Below are positions 12,483 through 22,375 of a stretch of DNA of 64,000 nt, piece by piece. Each line of letters begins with the position of its first letter. Positions within the stretch are counted from its first letter, which is position 1. The DNA is from Nitrosospira sp. NpAV. Lineage in GTDB: Bacteria > Pseudomonadota > Gammaproteobacteria > Burkholderiales > Nitrosomonadaceae. Where the stretch lies: contig NZ_JXQM01000001.1 in assembly GCF_000832065.1 (NCBI RefSeq), positions 467,200-531,199 on the forward strand. Direction: 5' to 3'. The position numbers and the translations under genes are program-made. A model generated the notes under the pieces. The model had not been told where the DNA came from. It ran no database searches and saw only the letters and a list, made by a program, of their open reading frames with translations.

Positions 12483-13937
12483 ATGATTCGAAGAACAAAA
12501 ATTGTTGCTACGCTTGGCCCTGCATCCCGGGATCCCAAGGTTCTGGAACGCATGATAAATGCCGGTGTGGATGTAGTACGTATCAACTTCTCTCATGGCA
12601 CCCGAGAGGAGCACATCGAATGTGCCGAACTGACGCGTTCGCTGGCACGCGCTGCAGGCCATGCCGTGGGGGTATTGGCGGATTTGCAGGGACCAAAAAT
12701 CCGGATTGGCAAATTTGAGAAAGGAAAAATCGCGCTCAAGACCGGCGACAAATTCATACTCGACGCCGAATGTACGCTTGGCGATCAGGAACGGGTGGGG
12801 CTGGATTACAAAGAGCTTCCCAATGACGTCGAAACGGGTGCGACACTCATCCTGGATGATGGCCGTATCGTGCTCGGCGTCTCCGATGTCAAGGGACCCC
12901 GGGTGTATTGCGTGGTTGAACAGGGCGGCGTGCTGTCCAACAACAAGGGTATCAACCGCAAAGGCGGCGGACTCAGCGCCCCCGCGTTGACCAGCAAGGA
13001 CGTGGAAGATATCAGGACGGCTGCGGCGCTCAAGGCGGACTACCTCGCGGTATCCTTCCCGCGTTCGGGAGAGGATATGCGTTGGGCACGCGAAGTGATG
13101 CAGGAAGCGGGTGGCAAAAGTTTACTGATGGCAAAAATTGAGCGATCCGAGGCCATTCTGGCGCTGGATGATATCTTGCAGGCATCCGATGCCATTATGG
13201 TAGCACGTGGTGATCTTGCGGTGGAAGTCGGCGACGCGGTGGTACCGGCGCTGCAGAAACGCATGATCCGCACGGCACGCGCCAACAATAAACTGGTGGT
13301 CACCGCTACGCAGATGATGGAATCAATGGTCACCAGTCCGGTACCTACCCGTGCCGAAGTATCCGATGTCGCGAATGCGGTGCTGGACGGCACCGACGCG
13401 GTAATGCTGTCCGCGGAGTCCGCTGCCGGACAGTACCCGGTCGAATCCGTTGCGGCCATGGCCAGGGTTTGTCTTGAAGCGGAAAAGGAATATCTGGCGA
13501 GCAGCGAACTTCGCCGGCTTCAGGGCGGGCTTCCGGACACCATTGAGGAAGCGATCGCTCGCGCCACCATGTTCACTGCCGGTGGTCTGAAACTCCGCGC
13601 CATTGCCGCGCTTACACAGAGCGGCAGAACAGTATTGCTGATGTCACGTAGAAGCTCTAATGTACCTATATTTGCTTTAAGCCCGCAAGAGGATACTCGC
13701 CGTAAGATGACCTTGTTTCGCGGTGTTTATCCGATAAAATTCGGCGGGGGTTCGAATGATCCCGAGATCATCCTGAATCATGCGGAAAACGAACTGCTCA
13801 AGCGGGGCGTGGTACGCAATGGCGATCTGATCATCATGACCATCGGCGAACCGGTGGGCAAGGCGGGCGGCACCAATACCATGAAGATCGTCAAGGTGGG
13901 AGAATACAGAAAGGCGTCGGTGAAGCATGAAATCTGA
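12483..13937 (+). CDS. pyk: pyruvate kinase
   Basis: Converts phosphoenolpyruvate and ADP to pyruvate and ATP. The ATG at 12483 gives MIRRTKIVATLGPAS, the normal family start; an upstream TTG at 12450 would extend into the dispersed repeat and is rejected. The 484-residue product shows RINFSHG, the substrate/Mg region (AKIERSEAILALDDIL and VARGDLAVEVG), the B-domain region near residues 70-160, and LSAESAAGQYPVESV. No good ribosome site is visible at the standard distance, since TTTAGG abuts the ATG. It lies between pgk and fba. Confidence 0.96.
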   Translation: MIRRTKIVATLGPASRDPKVLERMINAGVDVVRINFSHGTREEHIECAELTRSLARAAGHAVGVLADLQGPKIRIGKFEKGKIALKTGDKFILDAECTLGDQERVGLDYKELPNDVETGATLILDDGRIVLGVSDVKGPRVYCVVEQGGVLSNNKGINRKGGGLSAPALTSKDVEDIRTAAALKADYLAVSFPRSGEDMRWAREVMQEAGGKSLLMAKIERSEAILALDDILQASDAIMVARGDLAVEVGDAVVPALQKRMIRTARANNKLVVTATQMMESMVTSPVPTRAEVSDVANAVLDGTDAVMLSAESAAGQYPVESVAAMARVCLEAEKEYLASSELRRLQGGLPDTIEEAIARATMFTAGGLKLRAIAALTQSGRTVLLMSRRSSNVPIFALSPQEDTRRKMTLFRGVYPIKFGGGSNDPEIILNHAENELLKRGVVRNGDLIIMTIGEPVGKAGGTNTMKIVKVGEYRKASVKHEI

Positions 13938-14004
13938 GTAACGTGTCAGAACTATGGTTACATGATATTCACCCTATACAGATTCTAACTTAGAGGAGGC
14001 TCAA

Positions 14005-15069
14005 ATGGCACTCGTATCATTGCGTCAACTTTTGGATCATGCGGCGGAAAATGGCTATGGTCTGCCCGCTTTCAATGTAAATAATCTGGAGCAGATTCAG
14101 GCCATCATGCAGGCGGCCGATGAATGCAACAGCCCAGTAATCATGCAGGGTTCCGCCGGTGCCCGTAAATATGCCGGTGAAGCTTTTCTGCGCCACCTGA
14201 TTGCAGCGGCGGTGGAGTCTTACCCGCATATTCCCGTCGTTATGCATCAGGATCACGGTGCTTCTCCGGCGGTATGCATTAACGCCATCCGTAGCGGTTT
14301 TTCCAGCGTGATGATGGACGGTTCGCTGGAGTCGGACGCGAAGACGCCATCATCCTATGAATACAACGTTGAGGTCACCGCCAAGGTGGTCGAGATGGCC
14401 CACTCCGTGGGTGTTTCCGTCGAAGGCGAACTGGGTTGTCTGGGCTCGCTCGAGTCCGGCATGGGTGAAGCGGAAGACGGCCATGGGGCCGAAGGAAAGC
14501 TATCGCACGATCAGCTGCTGACCGACCCGGAGCAGGCGGCGGACTTCGTCAAACAAACGGGCGTGGATGCGCTGGCCATTGCCATCGGGACTTCTCATGG
14601 CGCATACAAATTCACGCGCAAGCCAACTGGAGACATTCTCGCTATCGAACGCGTCAAGGAAATCCATCAGCGTATTCCCAATACTCATCTGGTCATGCAC
14701 GGTTCCAGTTCTGTTCCGCAGGAGTGGCTCGATATCATCCGCGAATATGGTGGAGAAATGAAGGAAACTTATGGCGTCCCGGTGGAGGAAATCCAGGAAG
14801 GCATCAAGCATGGTGTGCGCAAGATCAATATCGATACCGACATCCGCCTCGCCATGACAGGTGCGATCCGCCGCCATCTTGCCAAAAACAAGAGCGAGTT
14901 CGATCCGCGCAAATTTCTCAAGGATGCAACCGCTGCGGCGAAGGATATTTGCAAGGCACGCTTCGAAGCATTTGGTTGCGCCGGCCAGGCCGACAAGATC
15001 AAACCTGTCCTGCTGGACAATATGGCAAACAAATACGCCAAGGGTGAGTTGAAGGCCGTTATCAAATAA
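14005..15069 (+). CDS. fba: fructose-bisphosphate aldolase, class II
   Basis: Zn-dependent aldolase joining or splitting triose phosphates (fructose-1,6-bisphosphate; in the Calvin cycle also sedoheptulose-1,7-bisphosphate). The 354-residue length matches the CbbA-type branch of class II. Visible: metal ligands in [17 protein letters not shown] and VMHGSSS, the SVMMDGS segment, and the phosphate/K+ site [10 protein letters not shown]. An excellent ribosome site AGAGGAGG precedes ATG 14005. Last gene of the tkt-fba block; a strong terminator follows 72 bases after the stop. Confidence 0.97.
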   Translation: MALVSLRQLLDHAAENGYGLPAFNVNNLEQIQAIMQAADECNSPVIMQGSAGARKYAGEAFLRHLIAAAVESYPHIPVVMHQDHGASPAVCINAIRSGFSSVMMDGSLESDAKTPSSYEYNVEVTAKVVEMAHSVGVSVEGELGCLGSLESGMGEAEDGHGAEGKLSHDQLLTDPEQAADFVKQTGVDALAIAIGTSHGAYKFTRKPTGDILAIERVKEIHQRIPNTHLVMHGSSSVPQEWLDIIREYGGEMKETYGVPVEEIQEGIKHGVRKINIDTDIRLAMTGAIRRHLAKNKSEFDPRKFLKDATAAAKDICKARFEAFGCAGQADKIKPVLLDNMANKYAKGELKAVIK

Positions 15070-15140
15070 GTAGGGAAAACTGATCCAGGCGATACTTCCC
15101 TTTCGGCCCATGAAGGGTGACGGAAGTCCGGATATACAAA

Positions 15141-15169
15141 AAGGCGGTCAACATCGACCGCCTTTTTTT
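15141..15169 (+). terminator. rho-independent terminator after fba
   Basis: Perfect 7-bp GC-rich stem GGCGGTC/GACCGCC (15143-15149 with 15156-15162), extended by A-T pairs, with a 6-base loop and a run of seven T. It ends the + strand carbon block just before the convergent CYTH-CHAD gene; the A-rich side could also act on the - strand. Confidence 0.9.
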
Positions 15170-15241
15170 GTCCGAAATAAGACCTGCCGGTGGATGGACA
15201 ACGCATGCCTCCCATTGACGGCTGCATGGCACAAGCACCAT

Positions 15242-16792
15242 TTACCAGAATGGGTCATTTTTATGGAAATGTTTCCAGGCGGCGTTCAGTTCCTGCTTCT
15301 TTATCAGTGCCAGGCTCGCACTCCAGCCCCGTATGATGCCGGCTGCTTCATGCTCCCCACTTTCATCTCTGGTAATAGATACTTCGCTCAGCAAGCGCTC
15401 GACAACGGCAGTATCGTTCATTGCGCCCAAAATATCTTGAAGCGTGGATAAAGACTGAATGTAACGTTTGGTGGATTCCTTATGCGGAAAGAATCCGGCA
15501 AAAAACTCGGCGGCGTAACGTTGTTTCTTGGCGACGATGCGCAACGCGTGTAATTCCGGTACACTGAGACTCTCCAGTTTCTTACCGTATTTCTTCAGTT
15601 GACGATGGCGATGCGCCAATAGCGTTCCAGCGAATTCTCTCACTGGTACATCAGATCTGCCAGCCGGATTGTCGGATGCCGCCAGATCCGGCTGGGCGAG
15701 CCAGGATTCCGTGCATAACCACGCACCCAGCTTCAACATCAATTCCGTATAATGCCTGGATTCTATGGCCTTACGCGCAGTATCGTTGTGATGGCGGCGC
15801 AGTCGCTCACACTTTCCGCGCAGCGCCACCATGCCCTGATGATTGGGAAAGGCGGGGTAAACCGCAGCGAATGTTTCCTTGACGAATACATCCCAATCCC
15901 GCGCCGGGCCAAACTGCCCGGCCAGCCACTTCAATTCCTGCGCGATGGGTAAAAATGCTGTCTTGGAAAATACCCTGGAAAAAATACTCAAGGCCGAACG
16001 TTGTCTGCGCAAAGCAACACGCATTTGATGCAGGTATTCGATATCGCTTCCATCCAGCATACCGGCTTCGTTGCTGTGCAAATGACCGAGGCAATTCCAT
16101 GTGATCGCTTTGAACGCTTCACTGACGCTCATTTCGGCCGCAAGTTGGACTGGCTGGGCCTTAAGCGGCGGAGAACCGGAGCCGGAAGCCAGTACATAGC
16201 CACGCTCTGCTTTACTGACATTTTCCAGCCTGAGGGGAATGTCGTGCAGCAGATCCTGCGCAAGCTGGAATAATGGCAACGGACTCCCCGATTCCAGCTC
16301 CAGTTCAATTTCACAAATTGGCGTGCTGATATCACCGGCGACAATCGTTCCCCGATCGAGACAGAACTCCGCTTCGCCGCCGTCAGGCAGGCGCAGTATG
16401 CGCGTATGGCGGTTGAACACCGTCGTAAACACCGGATGCAGTTGCTCACGCAAACTGGCGGTACTAATCAGTTTAATAAGCTGTGGATCGGAGATTTTGG
16501 TGAAATCGGGTCGCGCCTTCAGCACAGGCGCTTCCGACTCGTCGCGCTGATGCAATCCCGCTGCGGCGCTGCCTCCACCCTTGATAGTCTGCACCCACTG
16601 CTTGCCTTCACGGCGCAACCGCAGTGCGATTCCATTGCGCCTGAGAGCAAAATCAGGCGTGTCATAGTAGATGCTGTAAAGTTTCCGCGTGACGGAATTT
16701 GAAATACTTAAGGATTTCAGCAGTGGGTTGCGCTGCAACCTGGCGGTAGCGGCCGGCGGCAAACGCAATTTGAGTTCGATTTCGGTAGGCAT
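15242..16792 (-). CDS. CYTH and CHAD domain protein (inorganic triphosphatase type)
   Basis: A 516-residue two-domain protein. The N-terminal CYTH tunnel domain (about 1-205) opens with EIELKLRL carrying the ExExK signature and has further paired charged strands (EAEFCLDRG, CEIELELESG), which in relatives hydrolyse inorganic tripolyphosphate with a metal ion. The C-terminal CHAD helical domain (about 220-510), rich in His/Arg (YLHQMRVALRRQRSAL), is the type known to bind polyphosphate. The gene lies 12 bases downstream of ppk in one transcription unit, which fits polyphosphate or triphosphate metabolism. Enzymatic activity itself is inferred. Confidence 0.85.
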   Translation of the reverse strand: MPTEIELKLRLPPAATARLQRNPLLKSLSISNSVTRKLYSIYYDTPDFALRRNGIALRLRREGKQWVQTIKGGGSAAAGLHQRDESEAPVLKARPDFTKISDPQLIKLISTASLREQLHPVFTTVFNRHTRILRLPDGGEAEFCLDRGTIVAGDISTPICEIELELESGSPLPLFQLAQDLLHDIPLRLENVSKAERGYVLASGSGSPPLKAQPVQLAAEMSVSEAFKAITWNCLGHLHSNEAGMLDGSDIEYLHQMRVALRRQRSALSIFSRVFSKTAFLPIAQELKWLAGQFGPARDWDVFVKETFAAVYPAFPNHQGMVALRGKCERLRRHHNDTARKAIESRHYTELMLKLGAWLCTESWLAQPDLAASDNPAGRSDVPVREFAGTLLAHRHRQLKKYGKKLESLSVPELHALRIVAKKQRYAAEFFAGFFPHKESTKRYIQSLSTLQDILGAMNDTAVVERLLSEVSITRDESGEHEAAGIIRGWSASLALIKKQELNAAWKHFHKNDPFW

Positions 16793-16804
16793 GAGCCCCG
16801 CGCT

Positions 16805-18892
16805 CTACACCTCGGTCTGCTGCGCTGCCACCAGTTCCGTCAGCAGAACTTCTTGGGCGCAGAATTTTTTGCTTGCACGGGCCAGCCTGAGACGATAATT
16901 ACCGTCGCTGTCCATTTCCCATGCTTGTGTGTTGTCCTTGAGGTATATATTCAAACCTTCGACGAGCACACGCTTTTTCAGCTTGGGCTCCAGGACAGGA
17001 AAGCATATTTCAATGCGGCGAAAAAAGTTCCGATCCATCCAGTCGGCGCTGGAAAGATACATAGCATGGGCGCCGCCACTTCGGAAATAGAAAATTCGGG
17101 TGTGCTCAAGGAAGCGTCCAATTATCGAACGCACGCGGATGTTTTCCGATAATCCCGCAATGCCGGGGCGCAAGGCGCACACACCGCGAACGATGAGATC
17201 GATCTTTACCCCCGCGCCTGAAGCGGCATAAAGCGCTTTAATAATTTCCGGCTCAAGTAACGCATTCATTTTAGCGATGATACGCGAGGGTTTTCCCGCT
17301 TTGGCGTTCTGCGCCTCTTTATCGATAGCGACCAGCATCTGGCTGTGAAAACTGAAGGGAGACTGCCATAAATGCTTTAATTTTCCCGCCTTGCCGAGAC
17401 CGGTCAATTGCATGAAGACTTCATTCACATCGGCGCAGACTTCCTCATTGCAGGTAAACAAACCGAAATCGGTGTAAAGCCGGGCAGTGCTGGGATGATA
17501 ATTACCGGTACTCACGTGCACATAACGCCGGAGTTTGCCCTCTTCGCGCCGTACTACCATTGCCATCTTGGCGTGGGTTTTGTGAGCCACCACGCCATAC
17601 ACCACATGTGCGCCGACTTCCTCCAGACGGCTGGCCCAGTTTATGTTGGCCTCTTCATCGAAGCGCGCCAGCAATTCCACCACGACCGTGACTTCCTTAC
17701 CGCTACTTGCCGCGGCGATAAGCGCCATCATGACCAATGAATCCGTTCCCGTGCGGTATACCGTCTGTTTGATTGCCACGACGTCGGGATCCGTCGAGGC
17801 CTGTTGAATGAAGTGAATCACTGGCTGGAACGATTGATACGGGTGATGCAGGAGAACATCGTTTTTACGAATTATCTGAAAAATGTCGGCGGCCTTTTTC
17901 TTTTGCAGCGTGAGCGGCAGACCGGGAATAAAGGGGGAGTATTTCAGATTGGGACGCGCAATGCGGTCAGGCACCTGCATCAGCCGTACAAGATTCACCG
18001 GTCCTTCCACTTGATAGAAGTCATCGCGCGAAAGGCCGAGCTGCTCTAGCAAAAAATCCGCCATGTGTTGCGGGCAGTTATCTGCCACTTCCAGCCGTAC
18101 CGCGTTGCCGAAATGGCGCTGAGGCAATTCTCCCTGCAGCGCGATGCGCAGATTTTTAACCTCCTCCTCATCCACGAACAAGTCGCTATTCCGGGTGGCA
18201 CGAAATTGGTAGCAGCCCAGCACGCTCATGCCGGAGAACAATTCACCCACATGGGCATGCAGAATGGATGACAGAAATACGAAGTTATATTCGCAGGTAC
18301 TGATCTCGCTCGGCAGAAGAATTACGCGCGGCAATACCCGGGGGGCTTGCACGATAGCTGTTCCGGAACTGCGCCCGAAAGCATCCTTGCCTTCCAGCTC
18401 GACTGCAAAATTCAAACTTTTGTTGAGTACTCGCGGAAAAGGGTGCGAGATGTCAAGGCCTATGGGAGTGAGCACAGGCATCAGTTCGCGAAAGAAAAAA
18501 GCCTTGATCCATTCGCACTGGGCATCATTCCAGGCAGCGCGGCGCAGGAAGCGGATACCTTCGTTTGCAAGTCCGGGCAGGACCTCCTGATTCAATAACT
18601 GGTATTGGCGCGCCACCAGCGAATGAGCGTGCTCGGCGACCTGCTTGAATACCTGCTGCGGCAACATGCCATCGGGTCCGAAACCGTGCGTATCCAGAGT
18701 GATCTGCTCCTTTAACCCGGCGACGCGAACCTCGAAAAACTCATCGAGATTACTGCTGACGATGCAAAGAAATTTCAGCCGCTCCAGAAGAGGATTGTCT
18801 TTATTATCGGCCTGAGCTAGAACCCGCCGGTTAAACTCGATCTGGCCGAGTTCGCGGTTGAGAAACTGGCTGCCGGTTGGGAGATTTGGCAT
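16805..18892 (-). CDS. ppk1: polyphosphate kinase 1
   Basis: Polymerises the gamma-phosphate of ATP into inorganic polyphosphate through a phosphohistidine intermediate. The 695-residue length is normal for PPK1. Domains in order: N domain (LNRELGQIEFNRRVL, SSNLDEFFEVRVAG), head domain, then two phospholipase-D-like C domains with FDEEANINWASRLEEVGAHVVYG, YVHVSTGNYHPSTARLYTD (active-site His region near residue 457) and MDRNFFRRIEICFPV. It is the first gene of a two-gene unit with the CYTH-CHAD protein; the 95 bases up to the YggX-type gene carry no clear terminator. Confidence 0.96.
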   Translation of the reverse strand: MPNLPTGSQFLNRELGQIEFNRRVLAQADNKDNPLLERLKFLCIVSSNLDEFFEVRVAGLKEQITLDTHGFGPDGMLPQQVFKQVAEHAHSLVARQYQLLNQEVLPGLANEGIRFLRRAAWNDAQCEWIKAFFFRELMPVLTPIGLDISHPFPRVLNKSLNFAVELEGKDAFGRSSGTAIVQAPRVLPRVILLPSEISTCEYNFVFLSSILHAHVGELFSGMSVLGCYQFRATRNSDLFVDEEEVKNLRIALQGELPQRHFGNAVRLEVADNCPQHMADFLLEQLGLSRDDFYQVEGPVNLVRLMQVPDRIARPNLKYSPFIPGLPLTLQKKKAADIFQIIRKNDVLLHHPYQSFQPVIHFIQQASTDPDVVAIKQTVYRTGTDSLVMMALIAAASSGKEVTVVVELLARFDEEANINWASRLEEVGAHVVYGVVAHKTHAKMAMVVRREEGKLRRYVHVSTGNYHPSTARLYTDFGLFTCNEEVCADVNEVFMQLTGLGKAGKLKHLWQSPFSFHSQMLVAIDKEAQNAKAGKPSRIIAKMNALLEPEIIKALYAASGAGVKIDLIVRGVCALRPGIAGLSENIRVRSIIGRFLEHTRIFYFRSGGAHAMYLSSADWMDRNFFRRIEICFPVLEPKLKKRVLVEGLNIYLKDNTQAWEMDSDGNYRLRLARASKKFCAQEVLLTELVAAQQTEV

Positions 18893-18987
18893 AAAAAAAG
18901 TTGTTCTACGCGGATTCAGTTAGAAATAGGCGGAATGGCGGGCTTGCCGTCCATGCAAAGGACGCGGCCATTCTTCCCTGCCCTTTG

Positions 18988-19260
18988 TCATTTCGTGGGA
19001 GGCACATAGCCCGCAGGCTGTTCCGCCCCGGTTCCAAAAAAATAGGCTTCCATCTGTTCGGCCAGATATTTACGGGCCTTGATTTCTGCAAGATTCAGGC
19101 GGTTTTCATTGACCAGCATGGTCTGGTGTTTGATCCACCCTGCCCACGCCTCTTTTGATACGTTATCGGCAATACGCTTTCCCAACTCACCCGGATAAGG
19201 CGGAAAATCCAGCCCTTCTGCTTCTCGCCCGAGTTTGATGCATTTAACGACTCTTGCCAT
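18988..19260 (-). CDS. yggX: Fe(2+)-trafficking protein, YggX type
   Basis: Small cytoplasmic protein of the YggX family, linked to iron handling and protection of Fe-S clusters under oxidative stress. The start at 19260 gives [19 protein letters not shown], the canonical N terminus with the conserved Cys7, and is preceded by GGAGA on the - strand; the frame runs 11 codons further upstream but lacks a site there. The 90-residue product has the family segments [31 protein letters not shown] and the C-terminal EQMEAYFFG. argA ends 142 bases upstream. Confidence 0.93.
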   Translation of the reverse strand: MARVVKCIKLGREAEGLDFPPYPGELGKRIADNVSKEAWAGWIKHQTMLVNENRLNLAEIKARKYLAEQMEAYFFGTGAEQPAGYVPPTK

Positions 19261-19401
19261 TGATGGTCTCCAGATAAGAAATTGTGAGCTCATTATGGCT
19301 ACTTCGTGCTATCGCGTAAACCACGCACGGCAGCATACCATCAATGAACGCGACCAGTGGATGCCGAAATAGTGACTTGCCGCAGAAAACAATCGGCGTA
19401 A

Positions 19402-20742
19402 TTATATTTCTTTGACGAATACCTTGGAACGGCGCTGATAATTGTAGAGTCCCTGTTTGGCTTTTGGTAATTCCGCTACACCGGTTTCGATAAAACCCCG
19501 CTCGACAAACCAGTGAGCGGTCCGAGTGGTGAGGACAAATAATTTTTTACCGCCTTGCAACCGGAGCTTCGTCTCAATGTTCTTGAGCAACGCATCGCCG
19601 CATCCGGTACTTCGATAATCGGAGTGGACGGTGAGGCATGCAAGCTCACCTGCCTTGTCGTCGGGAAAAGGGTAGAGTGCGGCGCAGCCTACGATCATGC
19701 CGTCATGCTCTACCACGACAAAGCGATCGATTTCCATTTCCAGCAGTTCGCGGTTCCGCCGCACCAGCGTACCATCGATTTCGAGCGGTTCAATCAATTG
19801 CAGGATACCGCCCACATCTTCAATTCCTGCTTCCCGCAGGTTCTGCAACGGCCCTTTCGATATCATGCTGCCGATACCGCTATGAGTGAATAATTCCTGC
19901 AACATGGCACCATCCACATGACGGCTGATGAGGTGGACACGCGATACGCCACCTTCGCAGGCGCTTACGGCGAAAGGCAGGTACAGCTGGGCGTCATCGG
20001 AAAGTTGGGTGTTCTTGTTTGCAAGGTTCGTGAGCAACGCCTTGCTCTCGGCGACGGTCAGTTCGCGTAGCAGTGGTGGCTCTGCGCCACTACCATATTC
20101 CTTCTCTACGCCTGCGGTGTCCATCAAAAAAATAAGCTTCTCAGCTTTGAGCGCAATTGCCGCTTCAGCCGCAACGTTTTCGAGGGTCAAATTAAAAATC
20201 TCACCAGTGGGTGAATATCCCAGTGGCGAAAGCAGCGCCACCTCACCCTGTTCCAGCCGCGAGCGGATAGCCGCAATATCCACCTTGCGCACCTCGCCGG
20301 TATGCATCAGGTCAATACCTTCGATCACGCCCACCGGGCGGGCCGTGACGAAATTTCCGCTGGCGACGCGAATATCGGCATTGGCCATGGGTGAGTTTGG
20401 CAATCCCATCGACAACAGAGCCTCAATTTCGACGCGGACGCGCCCTATCGATTCTTTCACGCATTGCAGCGTGGCGGCATCGGTGACGCGCATTCCTCTA
20501 ACATATGCCGTCTGAAGCTGGCGTTCATTCAATCGCGCTTCGATCTGCGGACGCGCGCCATGCACCAGCACCAGCCGCACACCGAGGCTCGCCAGCAAGT
20601 TGAGATCATGAACCAGCTCGACAAACTTTCCATCAGCCACCACTTCGCCACCGAAAGCAACGACGAAGGTCTTGCCGCGAAACGCGTTGATATAAGGTGC
20701 CACTGAACGGAACCAGCTTACAAAGTCGGCGTCAGGTTTCAT
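19402..20742 (-). CDS. argA: N-acetylglutamate synthase
   Basis: First step of arginine synthesis: acetylates glutamate with acetyl-CoA. The 446-residue product has the classic two-part ArgA build: an N-terminal amino-acid-kinase-like domain (about 1-290; AFGGEVV, LVHGARPQIEARL), which in relatives binds arginine as feedback inhibitor, and a C-terminal GNAT domain (about 300-446; HSDYRSTGCGDALL as the acetyl-CoA loop, TTRTAHWFVERGF). The ATG at 20742 gives MKPDADFVSWFRSVAPYINAFRG, normal for the family. It follows rsmE on the same strand with 80 bases between. Confidence 0.95.
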   Translation of the reverse strand: MKPDADFVSWFRSVAPYINAFRGKTFVVAFGGEVVADGKFVELVHDLNLLASLGVRLVLVHGARPQIEARLNERQLQTAYVRGMRVTDAATLQCVKESIGRVRVEIEALLSMGLPNSPMANADIRVASGNFVTARPVGVIEGIDLMHTGEVRKVDIAAIRSRLEQGEVALLSPLGYSPTGEIFNLTLENVAAEAAIALKAEKLIFLMDTAGVEKEYGSGAEPPLLRELTVAESKALLTNLANKNTQLSDDAQLYLPFAVSACEGGVSRVHLISRHVDGAMLQELFTHSGIGSMISKGPLQNLREAGIEDVGGILQLIEPLEIDGTLVRRNRELLEMEIDRFVVVEHDGMIVGCAALYPFPDDKAGELACLTVHSDYRSTGCGDALLKNIETKLRLQGGKKLFVLTTRTAHWFVERGFIETGVAELPKAKQGLYNYQRRSKVFVKEI

Positions 20743-20822
20743 GCTTGCACTTTATATATCGGTAAATCCCGGGTCTTGATAGGCGCATACCTCAAGCTGT
20801 GTGCGATCCAGGTGCGGCGGAA

Positions 20823-21590
20823 TCAATAGTCACCCCATAGTGCCTGTATCGCCGCAACTGCTGCCAATGCGGCGCTCTCTGTACGGAGGATGCGCCGACC
20901 CAGGCGTATCGGAATAAAACCGGTCGTCAGAGCGGCCGCCTCTTCCTCAGGCGTGAAACCGCCTTCCGGCCCCACTACTATAGTTAAAGCAGTAATAGCG
21001 GCGGGTTCGCGAAAATCATGCAATCCCTTCCGGGCAGTGGGCAAGAGCATAAAACATGGATTGGGCGGAGCTCCATTACTTAAATTTCTCCGCTCATCCA
21101 TCTGCGAACCGAGCCAGCCGGATAATGATAGCAACGGCAACACTTGCGGCACGCGATTTCTCCCGCACTGCTCGCAAGCTGAAACCACTATTTTTTGCCA
21201 ATGCTTTATGCGTCTTTCCGCTCGCTCGCCCGAAAGTTTTACTGTGCTCAGCTTTGTGACGAGAGGCTGAACACGTGAAACGCCCAGTTCCACGGCCTTC
21301 TGCACAATCCAATCCATTTTTTCATTCGCACATATAGCCTGTGCAAGCGTGATGGCAAGTGGCGACTCACGTTCAATTTCCAGGTATTCTTCAACCGCCG
21401 CTGTCGCACCGCCTTTGCCAATACGCGCCATAGTCGCCTGGAATTCGCCCCCGCTACCATCAAATAAAATCAATTTATCGCCTTGTTCCAGTCTCAATAC
21501 GCCTAAGGCATGGTGTGCGACGCCAGCGGGTAACTTGATGATCTGCCCCGCGATAATCGGTTCAGGACAGTAAAAACGGGGAAGTGCCAT
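20823..21590 (-). CDS. rsmE: 16S rRNA (uracil-1498-N3) methyltransferase RsmE
   Basis: SAM-dependent methylation of U1498 in 16S rRNA by a SPOUT-fold enzyme. The start at 21590 gives MALPRFYCPEPI, the standard N terminus; the open frame extends 18 codons upstream without family similarity. The 255-residue protein shows the N-terminal PUA-like part (VAHHALGVLRLEQGD) and the C-terminal knotted SAM site (SACEQCGRNRVPQV, VGPEGGFTPEE, LGRRILRTESAALAA). Directly upstream, on the other strand, lies the thioredoxin-fold gene, so 21591-21814 should hold divergent promoters. Confidence 0.94.
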   Translation of the reverse strand: MALPRFYCPEPIIAGQIIKLPAGVAHHALGVLRLEQGDKLILFDGSGGEFQATMARIGKGGATAAVEEYLEIERESPLAITLAQAICANEKMDWIVQKAVELGVSRVQPLVTKLSTVKLSGERAERRIKHWQKIVVSACEQCGRNRVPQVLPLLSLSGWLGSQMDERRNLSNGAPPNPCFMLLPTARKGLHDFREPAAITALTIVVGPEGGFTPEEEAAALTTGFIPIRLGRRILRTESAALAAVAAIQALWGDY

Positions 21591-21814
21591 CGTTTCCAGA
21601 GCACGGCAATCAATAATCAGTCCCCCATGATAATATAACAGCACTCCGAGGAATGTGAATATTGTCCGGACGCGCTATTCAAGAATATCTCAGTGTTTGG
21701 CTTTCAATTATATACGGTAAGTTAAGATCTTATCCGTGCTGATTCCACTTGGCATTTTTCGCCCGGCATGGATGTATCGAAAGCATTTTTTGTCATTTAT
21801 ATGGGAGGAGAGAC

Positions 21815-22372
21815 ATGGCTAGCCTGGAAACGCCTGTTTGTGATTTCGGCTGGAAGGCGCCAGATTTTAATTTACCAGGTGTAGATGGGAAACGCTACAC
21901 GCTGGCCTCGGTAGAGGGTGACAGGGGGTTGCTTGTGATGTTTATCTGCAACCACTGTCCCTATGTAAAGGCGATCCGGGATCGTATTGTCCGCGACGTA
22001 AGAGAATTGAGGACGCATGGTATAGGTGCCATCGCCATCATGTCGAACGATCCTGCCGACTATCCCGAGGACTCATTCGATAACATGGTACGGATAGCAA
22101 GGGAACACGATTTTCCTTTCCCCTACGTGTGGGATGAAACCCAGCAGGTAGCGAAAGCATATGGCGCGGTGTGCACACCGGATTTCTTTGGGTTTAACAA
22201 CAAACTTGAACTACAGTACCGCGGTCGGCTGGATGCCTCCCGCAAGGAGGCCGCGCCGGTTAACGCCCGCCGCGACCTGTTCGAAGGCATGCTTCAGGTC
22301 GTGAAAACCGGGCGCGGGCCTGATGATCAGATCCCCAGCATCGGTTGTTCGATCAAATGGCGGACGGAATAA
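21815..22372 (+). CDS. thioredoxin-fold protein (AhpC/TSA-like, CxxC)
   Basis: A 185-residue soluble thioredoxin-fold protein of the AhpC/TSA-redoxin group. ATG 21815 follows a strong GGGAGGAG ribosome site; the frame is open 22 codons upstream without such a site. The redox motif CNHC (Cys45, Cys48) follows the second beta strand in LLVMFICNHCPYVK, and the cis-Pro region is TPDFFGF. No signal peptide is seen, so it acts in the cytoplasm, probably as a disulfide reductase or peroxidase-like protein; the substrate is unknown. Its stop is three bases before the GTG of the phosphatase, indicating an operon. Confidence 0.85.
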   Translation: MASLETPVCDFGWKAPDFNLPGVDGKRYTLASVEGDRGLLVMFICNHCPYVKAIRDRIVRDVRELRTHGIGAIAIMSNDPADYPEDSFDNMVRIAREHDFPFPYVWDETQQVAKAYGAVCTPDFFGFNNKLELQYRGRLDASRKEAAPVNARRDLFEGMLQVVKTGRGPDDQIPSIGCSIKWRTE

Positions 22373-22375
22373 CAG

